From F1-120-MAGs238 sp964484185 (GTDB lineage: Bacteria > Planctomycetota > Phycisphaerae > Phycisphaerales > UBA1924), in the NCBI GenBank assembly GCA_964484185.1, contig CAZAEQ010000002.1:1-64000 (forward strand): a stretch of 64,000 nt of DNA. The letters are read 5' to 3'. Below the pieces are notes generated by a model that was given only the letters and a program-made list of their open reading frames with translations, made no database searches and was not told the origin of the DNA. Within the stretch, counting starts at the first letter, position 1. Each line of letters opens with the position of its first letter. Positions 27,660-35,499 of the stretch are shown in pieces. Position numbers and translations under genes: made by a program.

Positions 27660-28702
27660 TTCTGCTTCCCTCGCTTCAATTCTGCATTGCGCCGCGCGAT
27701 AAACGCTGCCAGCGCAGGGCCAAGATAGTCATGCGTATTCACGATCATCGAGTCAAATCCGAAGCTCTTGACCGAACCGCTGATCTTTGAAATGTGCTCG
27801 CGCAGCGATTTGAGATATCCTTCACGCAGTGCTCGCGGATCAATCTTCACCCGCGCTTCGCCCTCAAGCCCCTCAAACGGCGCAGTATCCGTAAAATCAA
27901 ACTCAAGCTCCGCGCGATCAAGAACCTGGAACGCAATCAGATCATGCCCCGAGTGCCGCACTCGCGCCAGCGAATCGTGCAGTATCTGTGGATCATGAAA
28001 GAAATCACTGATCAAAACGATAATGCTTCGATTCGTCACCTTCGCCAGCGCGTGATCAAGCGCTCGCATCAAATCCGTCGGCCGCTTCTGGTTCGTCGGA
28101 TCAACCGGATACTGCGAAAGCGCCCCCACCACCTGCCGCCACGCATTCATGCTCGAGTGCCGCCGCGTCGCCAGCTTCACATCATCCGCATAAATCACCA
28201 GCCCCACGCGATCGCCCTGATGCAGCGTGATATAGCTCATCGCCGCGGCCATCGCCGTCGCATGGTCATACTTGCTCCACGTTGCTCTTCCATCTGGCGA
28301 AGCCTTATGCCCTTCGCCCGATGCATCTTCAAACGACCGCGATCCATAGAACATCGACCCCGATGCATCAACCATCACGATCAAGTCGAGATTGGTCTCC
28401 TGCTGATACTGCTTGAGTTGCAACCGATCAGTTCGCCCAAAGACCTTCCAGTCCAGGTGCCGCGGATCATCACCGGGCACATACTGCCGGTGTTGCGCAA
28501 ACTCAACCGAGAACCCATGAAACGGCGACCGATGCGTGCCGCTTGAAAGCCCCTCAACAATCATCTTCGCCCGCAGATCAAACGATCCGAGTCGAGCCAA
28601 AGTCTGTGGGTGCAGATACAGCGAAGCATCCGCCTCCGGCGGCCGAACAGTCGGCGCAGCAGTCGCTGATGACAAACCAGATTGTGGGTCAGTCGGTGGC
28701 AC
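27656..28702 (-). CDS. DUF58 domain protein
   Basis: The 348-residue protein has the DUF58 core (EFAQHRQYVPGDDPRHLDWK, then TDRLQLKQYQQETNLDL) followed by a vWA-like fold (IVMVDASGSMFYG, a MIDAS-type DxSxS). No membrane helix is seen. DUF58 proteins are encoded with MoxR ATPases and BatA/vWA membrane proteins. It is the first visible gene of this operon and overlaps the BatA gene by four bases. The start at ATG 28702 has no strong Shine-Dalgarno, so a start further in is possible. Confidence 0.9.
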   Translation of the reverse strand: MPPTDPQSGLSSATAAPTVRPPEADASLYLHPQTLARLGSFDLRAKMIVEGLSSGTHRSPFHGFSVEFAQHRQYVPGDDPRHLDWKVFGRTDRLQLKQYQQETNLDLIVMVDASGSMFYGSRSFEDASGEGHKASPDGRATWSKYDHATAMAAAMSYITLHQGDRVGLVIYADDVKLATRRHSSMNAWRQVVGALSQYPVDPTNQKRPTDLMRALDHALAKVTNRSIIVLISDFFHDPQILHDSLARVRHSGHDLIAFQVLDRAELEFDFTDTAPFEGLEGEARVKIDPRALREGYLKSLREHISKISGSVKSFGFDSMIVNTHDYLGPALAAFIARRNAELKRGKQK

Positions 28703-28847
28703 GTGTATATATAGATGCTATCGGACCAAACCGGCGGCAGGTTTTTCGATTTTCCCACAAAGAACCCCTCTTCAAGCACGCCAGGCAATATCGCCATGCC
28801 GCTATCCCACAAGATTCCCACTTTTCTGCGCTGACATACCATCCTCC

Positions 28848-29440
28848 GTGACCAGCGCGCAACCTCCTCCGGTCGATCTCTTGCAGCGAATGGTGGATGC
28901 CGTAGAACAAGTTCGTCACCGACTCCGCCGAGCTTCCGCAGCTCTCAAGGGTGCAGGCATCGACTACGCAATCGTCGGTGACAGCGCGGTAGCCGCATGG
29001 GTAGCAACTTTGATCAGGCGGCAGTACGCAACACACAAGATGTCGAAATCATGATCCGCCGCACCGACTTTGACGGGGCCAAGAAAGCGCTTCAAACCGC
29101 CGGCTTCGTCCACCGCCACGCCGCGGGCCTCGACCTCTTCCTCGATCACGCGGATGCGAACCCACGTAATTCAGTGCACATCATTTTCTCTGGCGAACTA
29201 GTCAGACCCGGCGAGCCCTCGCCAAACCCAGATGTCACTGAGTCCACGAGCCTCGGCACCTTTCAAGTTCTCGATCTCGCCGCACTTGTGCGAATTAAAC
29301 TCACGGCATTTAGAGACAAAGATCGAACTCACATCCGCGACATGATCGGCGTGGGCCTCATCGACAAATCCTGGACGAATCGCCTCCCACCAGTTCTAGC
29401 GACGCGACTCCAACAGTTGCTTGACACCCCAGATGGCTAA
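28848..29440 (+). pseudogene. Nucleotidyltransferase-like gene with a one-base frameshift
   Basis: From GTG 28848 (or ATG 28890) the frame encodes a helical N-terminus, then IDYAIVGDSAVAAWVAT. It then runs off frame at the TTT at 29009-29011 and stops at 29054. The next frame continues the same domain: DQAAVRNTQDVEIMIRRTD, LDLFLDHADANPRNSVHI, and LDLAALVRIKLTAFRDKDR, to a stop at 29440. The pair GDSAVAAW and DVEIMI is the nucleotidyltransferase active-site pattern. One T missing from a T-run explains the break. A real disruption and an assembly error are both possible. Confidence 0.75.
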
Positions 29441-29755
29441 TGATCCGAGCTAACTCCGAAGCCTGTGAAACAGGCAGCCGATGATTGCCAGACGCGGACC
29501 GTCTGCTCGGCAGCTCTCTGAATTTGTCACCCATGAAATGGGCGAGCGAAAATGAACTCAAGTCGCGCGCGTATCAGTTGCCTCGAGTCTTGGCACTACA
29601 CAAAGAACTCATCATCACGCGAAGGTTGCTACTTATTTTCCTCACGGACATTTTCGGCTCAATATCGAGCAATTGGTCCCGCGCCACTCTGTTCTCAGCA
29701 CCTTTGGTCCTTTGTAGGTGGATAGAAAACTCTGGCGATTGACTATCAATTGCAC

Positions 29756-29785
29756 CTCCTCTGAAATCTCAAATCTCAAATTCTC
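29756..29785. repeat. Dispersed intergenic repeat, copy 1
   Basis: CCTCTGAAATCTCAAATCTC and the following AAATTCTC match the element at 31491-31519 at all but two or three positions over about 26 bases. Both copies sit in pyrimidine-rich intergenic DNA, flanking the lexA block. Confidence 0.55.
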
Positions 29786-29976
29786 CCTTGCTGGCCTCGC
29801 CCGAATCTCCTTCCCCTTCCAACCACCTTCCCCCAACCTTCCACATTCTGCGCACCACGTCCTATAAAAGCACCTCTCAAACCCCTACAAGCACGGTTTC
29901 CATAAGGCCGTGCAAGACCTACTACAAATCCATAAGAAATCCAACCGAACGACTTGCCAACACTCATTTTTCACGC

Positions 29977-29997
29977 TAGTGTTTACCAAACGTTCTA
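29977..29997. promoter_or_regulatory. Imperfect palindrome upstream of the lexA block
   Basis: TAGTGTTTACCAAACGTTCT contains GTTT-ACC-AAAC with partly matching TAG/CTA flanks. It lies about 700 bases before lexA and 46 bases before the first small ORF of the block. It could be an operator, possibly for LexA itself, but no other copy was found in the window. Confidence 0.25.
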
Positions 29998-30042
29998 AAT
30001 GAATTCTGGACGGAATCACCCGTTCAATTCGATTGGACAAAC

Positions 30043-30258
30043 ATGCACTTGATCTCAAACCAAACGGCCCTAAACCCATTCGCTCACCCTCAACCGCTTC
30101 AGCGCGCCCCGCTGAGCAGCCTCGCCGCAGGTTCTTTTCCCTGCGATCCAAGGCTCGCTCGACTCGGTCGCGTCGCTCGTGTCGGCGACTCTGTCGTTCG
30201 ACACAGCATCAGCGGTCCATGCACGCGCGGCAAAGCCTCCGGAAGGAGGGCAGCGTAA
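30043..30258 (+). CDS. Doubtful small ORF upstream of lexA
   Basis: The 71-codon frame ends with a TAA directly followed by the ATG of the next ORF at 30259. The product is basic and Pro/Arg/Ser-rich (LARLGRVARVGDSVVRHSIS) and resembles no family known to me. The only support is its position, since its stop and the next start adjoin. It may be non-coding leader DNA. Confidence 0.2.
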   Translation: MHLISNQTALNPFAHPQPLQRAPLSSLAAGSFPCDPRLARLGRVARVGDSVVRHSISGPCTRGKASGRRAA

Positions 30259-30927
30259 ATGACGCTCGCTCAGAACGCAATTGTTCGACTTGGCCCCGGT
30301 GGCGATTTCTGTTGCGACCTTCTCGCAGACCCAAAGCGAAAAGGTACCTTGGTCTTGCAGTGGACAGAACTGATCGAACAGATCACGTCCCCGTCTACTC
30401 CCAAGCCAATCGCCACGCCTCCCTCTCGCGAGCAACTTCTCGCGAGAACCGCAGGAATCCTGCTTTCAGCAGACAAGCTCCTGCGTGATCATGGAACCGT
30501 TCTCCTGGAAACGCTCAGCGTTCTAAGAGGATGGTCTCGCCTGGCTCAAAGTCAGGCTAACAACCATGATCCAATCAGTAAGTCGATCACCTCTCGCTCT
30601 GCGGGAGTGGCAAGGAACGCCGGATCGACTTGGAATGACAGGACGCACGAACATAAGCCCAGTGCCTTTGATATCAACAGCGAGGTAGAAAATGAACATG
30701 AGCATGACACCAATGAACCGCCAACTCAATCTCACTCCCAAGCAGCTGCGAATCCTCCAGTTGATCCGCGACTGCCGAGTCCGCCGCGGCTACTCGCCGA
30801 CGATGCAGGAACTGGCCGACGAGATCGGCGTGAGCAAAGTGACAGTCTTCGAACACGTCGAGGCTCTGATCAAGAAGGGCGCACTGATCCGCGAGGCGAA
30901 CAAGGCTCGCTCTTTGTCGATCGCTGA
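30259..30927 (+). CDS. Hypothetical ORF preceding and overlapping lexA
   Basis: An excellent ribosome binding site (AAGGAGGG at 30243-30250, eight bases from ATG 30259) supports translation. Residues 1-100 look protein-like and partly helical (QWTELIEQITSPS, EQLLARTAGILLSADKLL). After about residue 145 the frame overlaps the lexA coding region and reads as low-complexity sequence, so the real end may be earlier or the reading frame broken. No family is recognised. Its location suggests cotranscription with lexA. The opposite strand also has an open frame (30070-30435). Confidence 0.35.
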   Translation: MTLAQNAIVRLGPGGDFCCDLLADPKRKGTLVLQWTELIEQITSPSTPKPIATPPSREQLLARTAGILLSADKLLRDHGTVLLETLSVLRGWSRLAQSQANNHDPISKSITSRSAGVARNAGSTWNDRTHEHKPSAFDINSEVENEHEHDTNEPPTQSHSQAAANPPVDPRLPSPPRLLADDAGTGRRDRREQSDSLRTRRGSDQEGRTDPRGEQGSLFVDR

Positions 30928-31345
30928 AGGCATCACCGTCCCCGATGAATCTCGCCCCCTCGTCTTCCCACTTGTAGGTCGTATCGCCGCTGGTCACCCC
31001 ATCGAGCGCGTCACCAACGAAGAAGAACTCGATCTTGGCGGCATCTTCACCAGCCGCATGGGCCGCACCGATTCAACCTTCGCACTCAAGGTCGAAGGCG
31101 AATCCATGCGTGATGAAGGCATCCTCGATGGAGATTACATCCTCATCGAACGCACTGAAGTCGCCCAAAACGGCGATCGCGTGGTTGCCCTCCTCCCCGA
31201 TGGCTCAACCACACTCAAAACCTTCTTCAAAGAAGAAGATCACATCCGCCTTCAGCCCGCCAACAGCAACTTCGAACCCATCCGCGTCAAGTTCTGCCAG
31301 ATCCAGGGCGTCGTCAAGGGTGTCGTCCGCCGCTACGGCCGCTGA
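30692..31345 (+). CDS. lexA: SOS repressor LexA
   Basis: Transcriptional repressor of the SOS response, inactivated by RecA-stimulated self-cleavage. The N-terminal winged helix covers residues 13-75 (LTPKQLRILQLIRDCRVRRG, then MQELADEIGVSKVTVFEHV). The cleavage bond is Ala100-Gly101 in GRIAAGHPIE. The catalytic dyad is Ser138 (VEGESMRDEG) and Lys176 (GSTTLKTFF). The start ATG 30692 has GAGG six bases upstream, and in-frame ATGs at codons 3, 5 and 8 are alternatives. A terminator at 31444-31477 ends the transcript. The planctomycete LexA box was not identified. Confidence 0.95.
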   Translation: MNMSMTPMNRQLNLTPKQLRILQLIRDCRVRRGYSPTMQELADEIGVSKVTVFEHVEALIKKGALIREANKARSLSIAEGITVPDESRPLVFPLVGRIAAGHPIERVTNEEELDLGGIFTSRMGRTDSTFALKVEGESMRDEGILDGDYILIERTEVAQNGDRVVALLPDGSTTLKTFFKEEDHIRLQPANSNFEPIRVKFCQIQGVVKGVVRRYGR

Positions 31346-31443
31346 ACCGACTCGCGATTTCACGCGAAAATCCTCAGATTGCCACATTGCCATGGCAATA
31401 TGACCATACTCGATGGCAATCTGACCCGAAAGTTCGTACCCAA

Positions 31444-31477
31444 AGCCCGAGACCTCAATCGGGCTCTTTCGTTTTTT
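31444..31477 (+). terminator. Rho-independent terminator after lexA
   Basis: Stem AGCCCGA (31444-31450) pairs with TCGGGCT (31459-31465) around an eight-base loop. CTTTCG and six T residues follow at 31472-31477. It lies about 100 bases after the lexA stop. Confidence 0.75.
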
Positions 31478-31490
31478 CCTTCCCTTGCCT

Positions 31491-31519
31491 TCCTCTGAGA
31501 TCTCAAATCTCAAATTTCT
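31491..31519. repeat. Dispersed intergenic repeat, copy 2
   Basis: CCTCTGAGATCTCAAATCTC followed by AAATTTCT is nearly identical to 29756-29785. It sits between the lexA terminator and the RicT-like gene, in a pyrimidine-rich leader. Confidence 0.55.
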
Positions 31520-31579
31520 GGGCTCTTCTACTGCTTTTCTCCCTACTGCTCACCTGTTCTAACCACCTACCCTCCACCC

Positions 31580-32905
31580 GTGCCAATCTACCCACTCCCC
31601 CAATTCGAGACGGACCTCAAAGAGCAACAGGCTGAGGATAAAAAAGCCTACGAAGCGCTCAAAACTCCCAAGACGCTCGTCGTCCGCTTCGGATATCTCA
31701 AGCTCATTGGCGAATATCCCTACGACGGCGATATCAAACCCGGCTGCGGTTCCAAGATCGTGGTCCGCACCCACCGCGGCGTAGAAATCGGCGAAATGGT
31801 CACCAGCACCTGCCCAAACTCAGGTTGCTCAAAAGCCGTCAGCCGCAAAGACATGCTCGAGTACATCGAGAACTCCGGCGGCAAAGACTACCCATTCTTC
31901 TCTGAAGGCAAAGCCTACCGCGTCGCCAACGCCAGCGACATGGAAAAGCAGGCCGCACTCGAACAAGAAAAAAACGAGATGCGGATTTACGCCAAGTCCA
32001 TCGTCGAAGAACTTCAACTTCCAATGAAAGTCGTGGAAGCAGAGCCGATCCTCGGCAACGAACGCATCACCTTCTACTACCTCTCTGAAGAACGCATCGA
32101 TTTCCGCGAAGTCGTCAGTCGCCTTGGTCGTCGCTATCACACCCGCGTCGAAATGCACCAGGTCGGCGCGCGCGATGAAGCCCGCATCACCGCCGACTAC
32201 GAGCGCTGCGGCCAATATTGCTGCTGCAAAAACTTCCTCAAAGTGCTCAAACCCGTGAGCATGAAAAGCGCCAAGGTCCAGAAGGCAACCCTCGACCCGC
32301 TCAAAATCTCCGGTCGCTGCGGCCGCCTCATGTGCTGCCTCCGCTACGAAGATCAAACCTACGAAGACCTTTCCAAGCGCCTCCCCCGCAAAAAATCCCG
32401 AGTCGGTACACCCGAAGGCGATGGCTTCGTCATCGATAGCCAGATCCTCACCCAGCTCGTCCTCGTCCGCCTCGATGATCCCAAACCCGATGGCACATTC
32501 AACGATGTGGCGATCCCGGTAGAAAATCTGGGCGTCGCAAAAAACGCAGTCCCACCGCCGCGCCCCGAGCCCTACTCGCCCCCACAGCGCCCACAAAATC
32601 GCCCGGCCCCCGATCGCCAAAATCCGCAAGGCCCACCACGTGATGGCCCGCGCGACAATCCACCCCGTGACAATCCACGCGATTTCCCACGCGATAATCG
32701 GGGACCAAATCGAGATGGTCCGCGTGATCAACCTCGCGATGGTCGTGACGGTCCGCGAGACAATCGAGGTGACGGACCTCGTGACGGTCGCCGCGATGGC
32801 CCGCGCCAGGGACCACCCGGTCCACCGCGCGGTCCACGTCCCGGCGGCAACAGAGGTGATCTACCCCCGCTCCCGCCGCTGCCTCCAATGCCGCCCAAGA
32901 AATGA
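31580..32905 (+). CDS. RicT/PSP1-family protein with long Pro/Arg/Asp-rich tail
   Basis: The PSP1 core (about residues 30-300) includes VVRFGYLKLIGEYPYDG, NERITFYYLSEERIDFREVV, and the cysteine motifs ERCGQYCCCKNFL and SGRCGRLMCCLRYE. The same cysteines hold Fe-S clusters in the Bacillus RicAFT complex, which affects RNA maturation through RNase Y. From about residue 330 to 441 the chain is a disordered array of PRDG, PRDN and NRGD-type units ending LPPLPPLPPMPPKK. The start is GTG 31580 after a C/T-rich leader with no Shine-Dalgarno. An RNA-linked role is inferred from the family. Confidence 0.87.
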   Translation: MPIYPLPQFETDLKEQQAEDKKAYEALKTPKTLVVRFGYLKLIGEYPYDGDIKPGCGSKIVVRTHRGVEIGEMVTSTCPNSGCSKAVSRKDMLEYIENSGGKDYPFFSEGKAYRVANASDMEKQAALEQEKNEMRIYAKSIVEELQLPMKVVEAEPILGNERITFYYLSEERIDFREVVSRLGRRYHTRVEMHQVGARDEARITADYERCGQYCCCKNFLKVLKPVSMKSAKVQKATLDPLKISGRCGRLMCCLRYEDQTYEDLSKRLPRKKSRVGTPEGDGFVIDSQILTQLVLVRLDDPKPDGTFNDVAIPVENLGVAKNAVPPPRPEPYSPPQRPQNRPAPDRQNPQGPPRDGPRDNPPRDNPRDFPRDNRGPNRDGPRDQPRDGRDGPRDNRGDGPRDGRRDGPRQGPPGPPRGPRPGGNRGDLPPLPPLPPMPPKK

Positions 32906-32906
32906 T

Positions 32907-34361
32907 TCAGCGTGCGATCACCGCCGCAGCTTCATCCAAAACCGCCTTCGCCGCCGCCGGTGTCGGCGCTTCTGCAATCAATCGCATAATTGGCTCAGTA
33001 TTGCTGGCCCGTACATGCAACCACGCTGCGCCCCCACTTGTATGATGGGCCCAGTCCACCCGCACACCATCCGCGCGGTTCACATGCGCATCTGAATACT
33101 TCGCGGCAATCTTTTCCGCCGCCGGATTCGCATCTTCCTTGCGAAGCAGTTCAACCTTCCGCTTCTCAATCGAATACTGCGGCAACTCATCGACCAGCTG
33201 TGACAAGCTCAACTTCGTCGCTGCCATCAAACCCAAAACAAGCCCCATCGCAGAAAGTGAGTCACGGATGTACGTCACCGCCGGCAAAATAACACCGCCG
33301 TTACCTTCACCACCAATAATGCACCCTTCGCGCTTCATCACTTCTACAACGTTCGCCTCACCAACCGCCGACCGGAAGCACATCGCTTCATGGGCCTCGC
33401 ACAGATCTTCAATCATGCGACTGGTCGACATATTCACCGCACACCGCGGCTTCTTCCCGCCGCCGCCCAGTTCAAACAGAGCTTTGGCCGCGAGCACCAA
33501 TGTGTATTCCTCGCCAATAAACCGGCCCTTTTCATCCACCAGCGCAAGCCGATCCGCATCCGGATCCTGTGCAAAACCAATCGCCGCCTTGCGCTTCTTC
33601 ACAGCGCGACACAAACTTCCCAGGTTCTGCGCAATCGGTTCAGGCGTATGCGGAAAGGGCTCGCCCGGCTCCCCGCCATGCAGCTCAACCTTGCAACCCA
33701 GATATTCCAGATACTGCGGCGCAATCGTTGAGCCCGCGCCATTGACACAATCGAGCACCACGTTGAACTTTGCTTTCTTGATATCCTTATCAACGCGCAA
33801 CTTCTTGAGCACTTCGTCCACCATCGCGCAGTGGGTCTCAATGGCCTCCGCTTCCAGATATCCAACCATCCCGACTTTCGACCACGGCTGCAATTTCACT
33901 TGCCCGCTCTTGTACCGTTCAATGATCTGGTCTGCGATGATCTTCGGTGGCGCGCATGCCGAGACTTTCCCAAACTTCGCATGCGGCTCCCGCACGAGGC
34001 ACTTCATCCCGTTCCATTCCTGGGGATTGTGGCTTGCGGTAAAGACCATGCCGCCCGCCGCACCTTCGATGGCATCAGTCATCACACCAACTGTCGGTGT
34101 CATCGCAATTCCAATATCAATGACATTGCATCCGGCAGCGGTCAATCCCGCGACCGCCGCATCCCGCACCATCTGCCCACCCGGACGTCCGTCGCGACCC
34201 ACCACCACGGTCACACTCTGGTTCTTCTTCCTGGCCTCAGCAGCGCGGTCAATCAGGAATCCGCCGAAGGCTCCCGCAAACTTTGAGATCAATTCCGGGG
34301 TCAGGCTTTCGCCCACAATTCCGCGGCAACCAGACACCGACAACATCAATGGTGCAGACAT
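32907..34361 (-). CDS. glmM: Phosphoglucosamine mutase / phosphohexomutase
   Basis: Enzyme of the alpha-D-phosphohexomutase family, probably making glucosamine-1-phosphate for peptidoglycan and UDP-GlcNAc. It has the phosphoserine loop TASHNPQEWNGMKC, the metal loop DPDADRLALVD, the sugar loop GEGNGGVILP and the phosphate-binding RASNTEPIMRLIAEAP. ATG 34361 has GAAGGA six bases upstream, so it was preferred to 34382 or 34367. It begins MSAPLMLSVSGCRGIVGESL. The 484-residue length is above typical GlmM, and phosphomannomutase activity cannot be excluded. tRNA-Leu lies 36 bases upstream on the same strand. Confidence 0.88.
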   Translation of the reverse strand: MSAPLMLSVSGCRGIVGESLTPELISKFAGAFGGFLIDRAAEARKKNQSVTVVVGRDGRPGGQMVRDAAVAGLTAAGCNVIDIGIAMTPTVGVMTDAIEGAAGGMVFTASHNPQEWNGMKCLVREPHAKFGKVSACAPPKIIADQIIERYKSGQVKLQPWSKVGMVGYLEAEAIETHCAMVDEVLKKLRVDKDIKKAKFNVVLDCVNGAGSTIAPQYLEYLGCKVELHGGEPGEPFPHTPEPIAQNLGSLCRAVKKRKAAIGFAQDPDADRLALVDEKGRFIGEEYTLVLAAKALFELGGGGKKPRCAVNMSTSRMIEDLCEAHEAMCFRSAVGEANVVEVMKREGCIIGGEGNGGVILPAVTYIRDSLSAMGLVLGLMAATKLSLSQLVDELPQYSIEKRKVELLRKEDANPAAEKIAAKYSDAHVNRADGVRVDWAHHTSGGAAWLHVRASNTEPIMRLIAEAPTPAAAKAVLDEAAAVIAR

Positions 34362-34396
34362 ACTCATTCCTTCAAGTGCCAACTTTCACAAACCAA

Positions 34397-34480
34397 TGCG
34401 GGCGACAGGAGTTGAACCTGCAAGACCTTTCGGCCACGGGAACCTAAATCCCGCGCGTCTGCCAATTTCGCCACGCCCGC
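34397..34480 (-). tRNA. tRNA-Leu (anticodon UAG)
   Basis: On the minus strand the acceptor GCGGGCG pairs with CGCCCGC and the discriminator is A. The anticodon arm is CGGGA TTTAGGT TCCCG, giving anticodon TAG. The long variable arm marks a class II tRNA, and the T arm is GCAGG TTCAACT CCTGT. Length is 84 bases, and CCA is not encoded. Confidence 0.95.
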
Positions 34481-34607
34481 AACTTCCCGATTGTAAACCC
34501 GATCCGCGTCCAAACAACGACTGCCAACAGGACGATATTCCCCCTATTCAGGGCCTGTGCGCAAACGTTGGATGTGGCCAAACTCGATCTTTTGCCGATA
34601 AACCGTT

Positions 34608-35321
34608 ATGGCCTTTAAGGACACACTTCAACACTCTACCGCACCAATCTTCCTGCGACTCGCGCTCGGATTCATCATGCTTTGGTCCGGCCTTGGCAAA
34701 CTCTTCACTACTCAACACTTCTCACAGCAAGACGCCGCAAGACTGGGCTCTATGGGTGTCATTGACACCGGCTCATCAATGCCAGTAAGTCTGCGCACTT
34801 TCGCGCCAGGCGATGGCGCACCCGCGCCGCTCCCAGTACGCGAAGTTCGTTCAACAGATTATGCTAAAGGTGCAGAACTCGCGAGCCTTTACAGCGTTGC
34901 GGTAGTCATTCACAAAGCAAGTAACCCAGAATCAGGAATTCGCCTCTGGCCACCGAAAATCGACACGCGCCCCTGGCCTGTGGTATTTGCCTGGGCTGTT
35001 GCCTTCCTTCAGACCCTTGGCGGAGCGGCGATACTCGTCGGACTCTTTACCCGCTTCTTTGCGTTCTTCATTTCAGCAATCATGCTTGGCGCACTGTGGC
35101 TTACTCAGATTGGGCCTGCCATCCAAACAGGCAATACAACGCTGGGATTCCTGCCGCCACATGCAAGCTTTGATGAAACCGCCTGGATGCCGATGGGTTG
35201 GATCGTCTGTCTGCTTGCAATGGCGATGACTCTGACTTGCACAGGTTCGGGCGGCATGTCGCTGGATCGCCTGGTTGGGGGCAGTTCGAAGCCGGCGAAG
35301 CCCAAGCCCAAAGAAGATTGA
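34608..35321 (+). CDS. DoxX-family membrane protein
   Basis: The 237-residue protein begins with the DoxX-like first helix (PIFLRLALGFIMLWSGLGKL). A polar insertion of about 90 residues follows. Three further helices come next (WPVVFAWAVAFLQTLGGAAI, FAFFISAIMLGALW, and one near WIVCLLAMAMTLT). DoxX proteins are small four-helix membrane proteins with loosely defined redox roles. The insertion is longer than usual. It is preceded by tRNA-Leu and glmM on the other strand, with no operon partner. Confidence 0.82.
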   Translation: MAFKDTLQHSTAPIFLRLALGFIMLWSGLGKLFTTQHFSQQDAARLGSMGVIDTGSSMPVSLRTFAPGDGAPAPLPVREVRSTDYAKGAELASLYSVAVVIHKASNPESGIRLWPPKIDTRPWPVVFAWAVAFLQTLGGAAILVGLFTRFFAFFISAIMLGALWLTQIGPAIQTGNTTLGFLPPHASFDETAWMPMGWIVCLLAMAMTLTCTGSGGMSLDRLVGGSSKPAKPKPKED

Positions 35322-35407
35322 TTCACACCTTTATCGGGCCTCAAGAGACAAATTTCTTTCCACATCGCGTGACAATGTGTTGTTTTCGTCGCTTATGTAG
35401 ATAGACC

Positions 35408-35474
35408 GCCGGTGGTGTAGAACAGGCTGCTACACCGGCATCGTGCAGGGACCCGCATTCGTGGGAAGCGGGTT
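35408..35474. repeat. Pair of stem-loops between DoxX and the methyltransferase/Lgt fusion
   Basis: The first pairs GCCG...GTGTAG (35408-35420) with CTACACCGGC (35430-35439), leaving a three-base bulge. The second pairs ACCCGC (35451-35456) with GCGGGT at about 35468-35473. Neither is followed by a T-run on either strand. They may be REP-like elements or mRNA 3' structures for the two converging genes. Confidence 0.4.
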
Positions 35475-35499
35475 CTTGCCATTGGATCTTTCGCTGTGT

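Larger units (their letters stand above)
29441..30042. other. Intergenic region with hairpins and pyrimidine-rich stretch
   Basis: No convincing gene was found. Hairpins are visible at 29461-29475 (GCCTGT gaa ACAGGC), about 29490-29506 (CAGACG cggac CGTCTG) and 29891-29913 (GCACGG ... CCGTGC), none with a T-run. From 29753 to about 29860 the plus strand is rich in C and T and includes a 26-base element repeated at 31491. A small ORF at 29485-29742 has no ribosome binding site or recognisable domain and was left out. Confidence 0.5.

Noticed and set aside
27794..28546. 250-codon open frame on the plus strand
   Set aside because: Antisense to the DUF58 gene, rich in Arg, His and Ile as expected of a shadow frame.
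29485..29742. 85-codon ORF after the nucleotidyltransferase-like gene
   Set aside because: No ribosome binding site, no family resemblance, and the region is hairpin-rich non-coding DNA.
31829..32731. 300-codon open frame on the minus strand
   Set aside because: It is antisense to the RicT-like gene, whose cysteine motifs are clearly conserved on the plus strand.
33139..34788. 549-codon open frame on the plus strand
   Set aside because: It lies antisense to glmM and runs through tRNA-Leu and the start of the DoxX gene. Its composition is the shadow of codon bias on the opposite strand.
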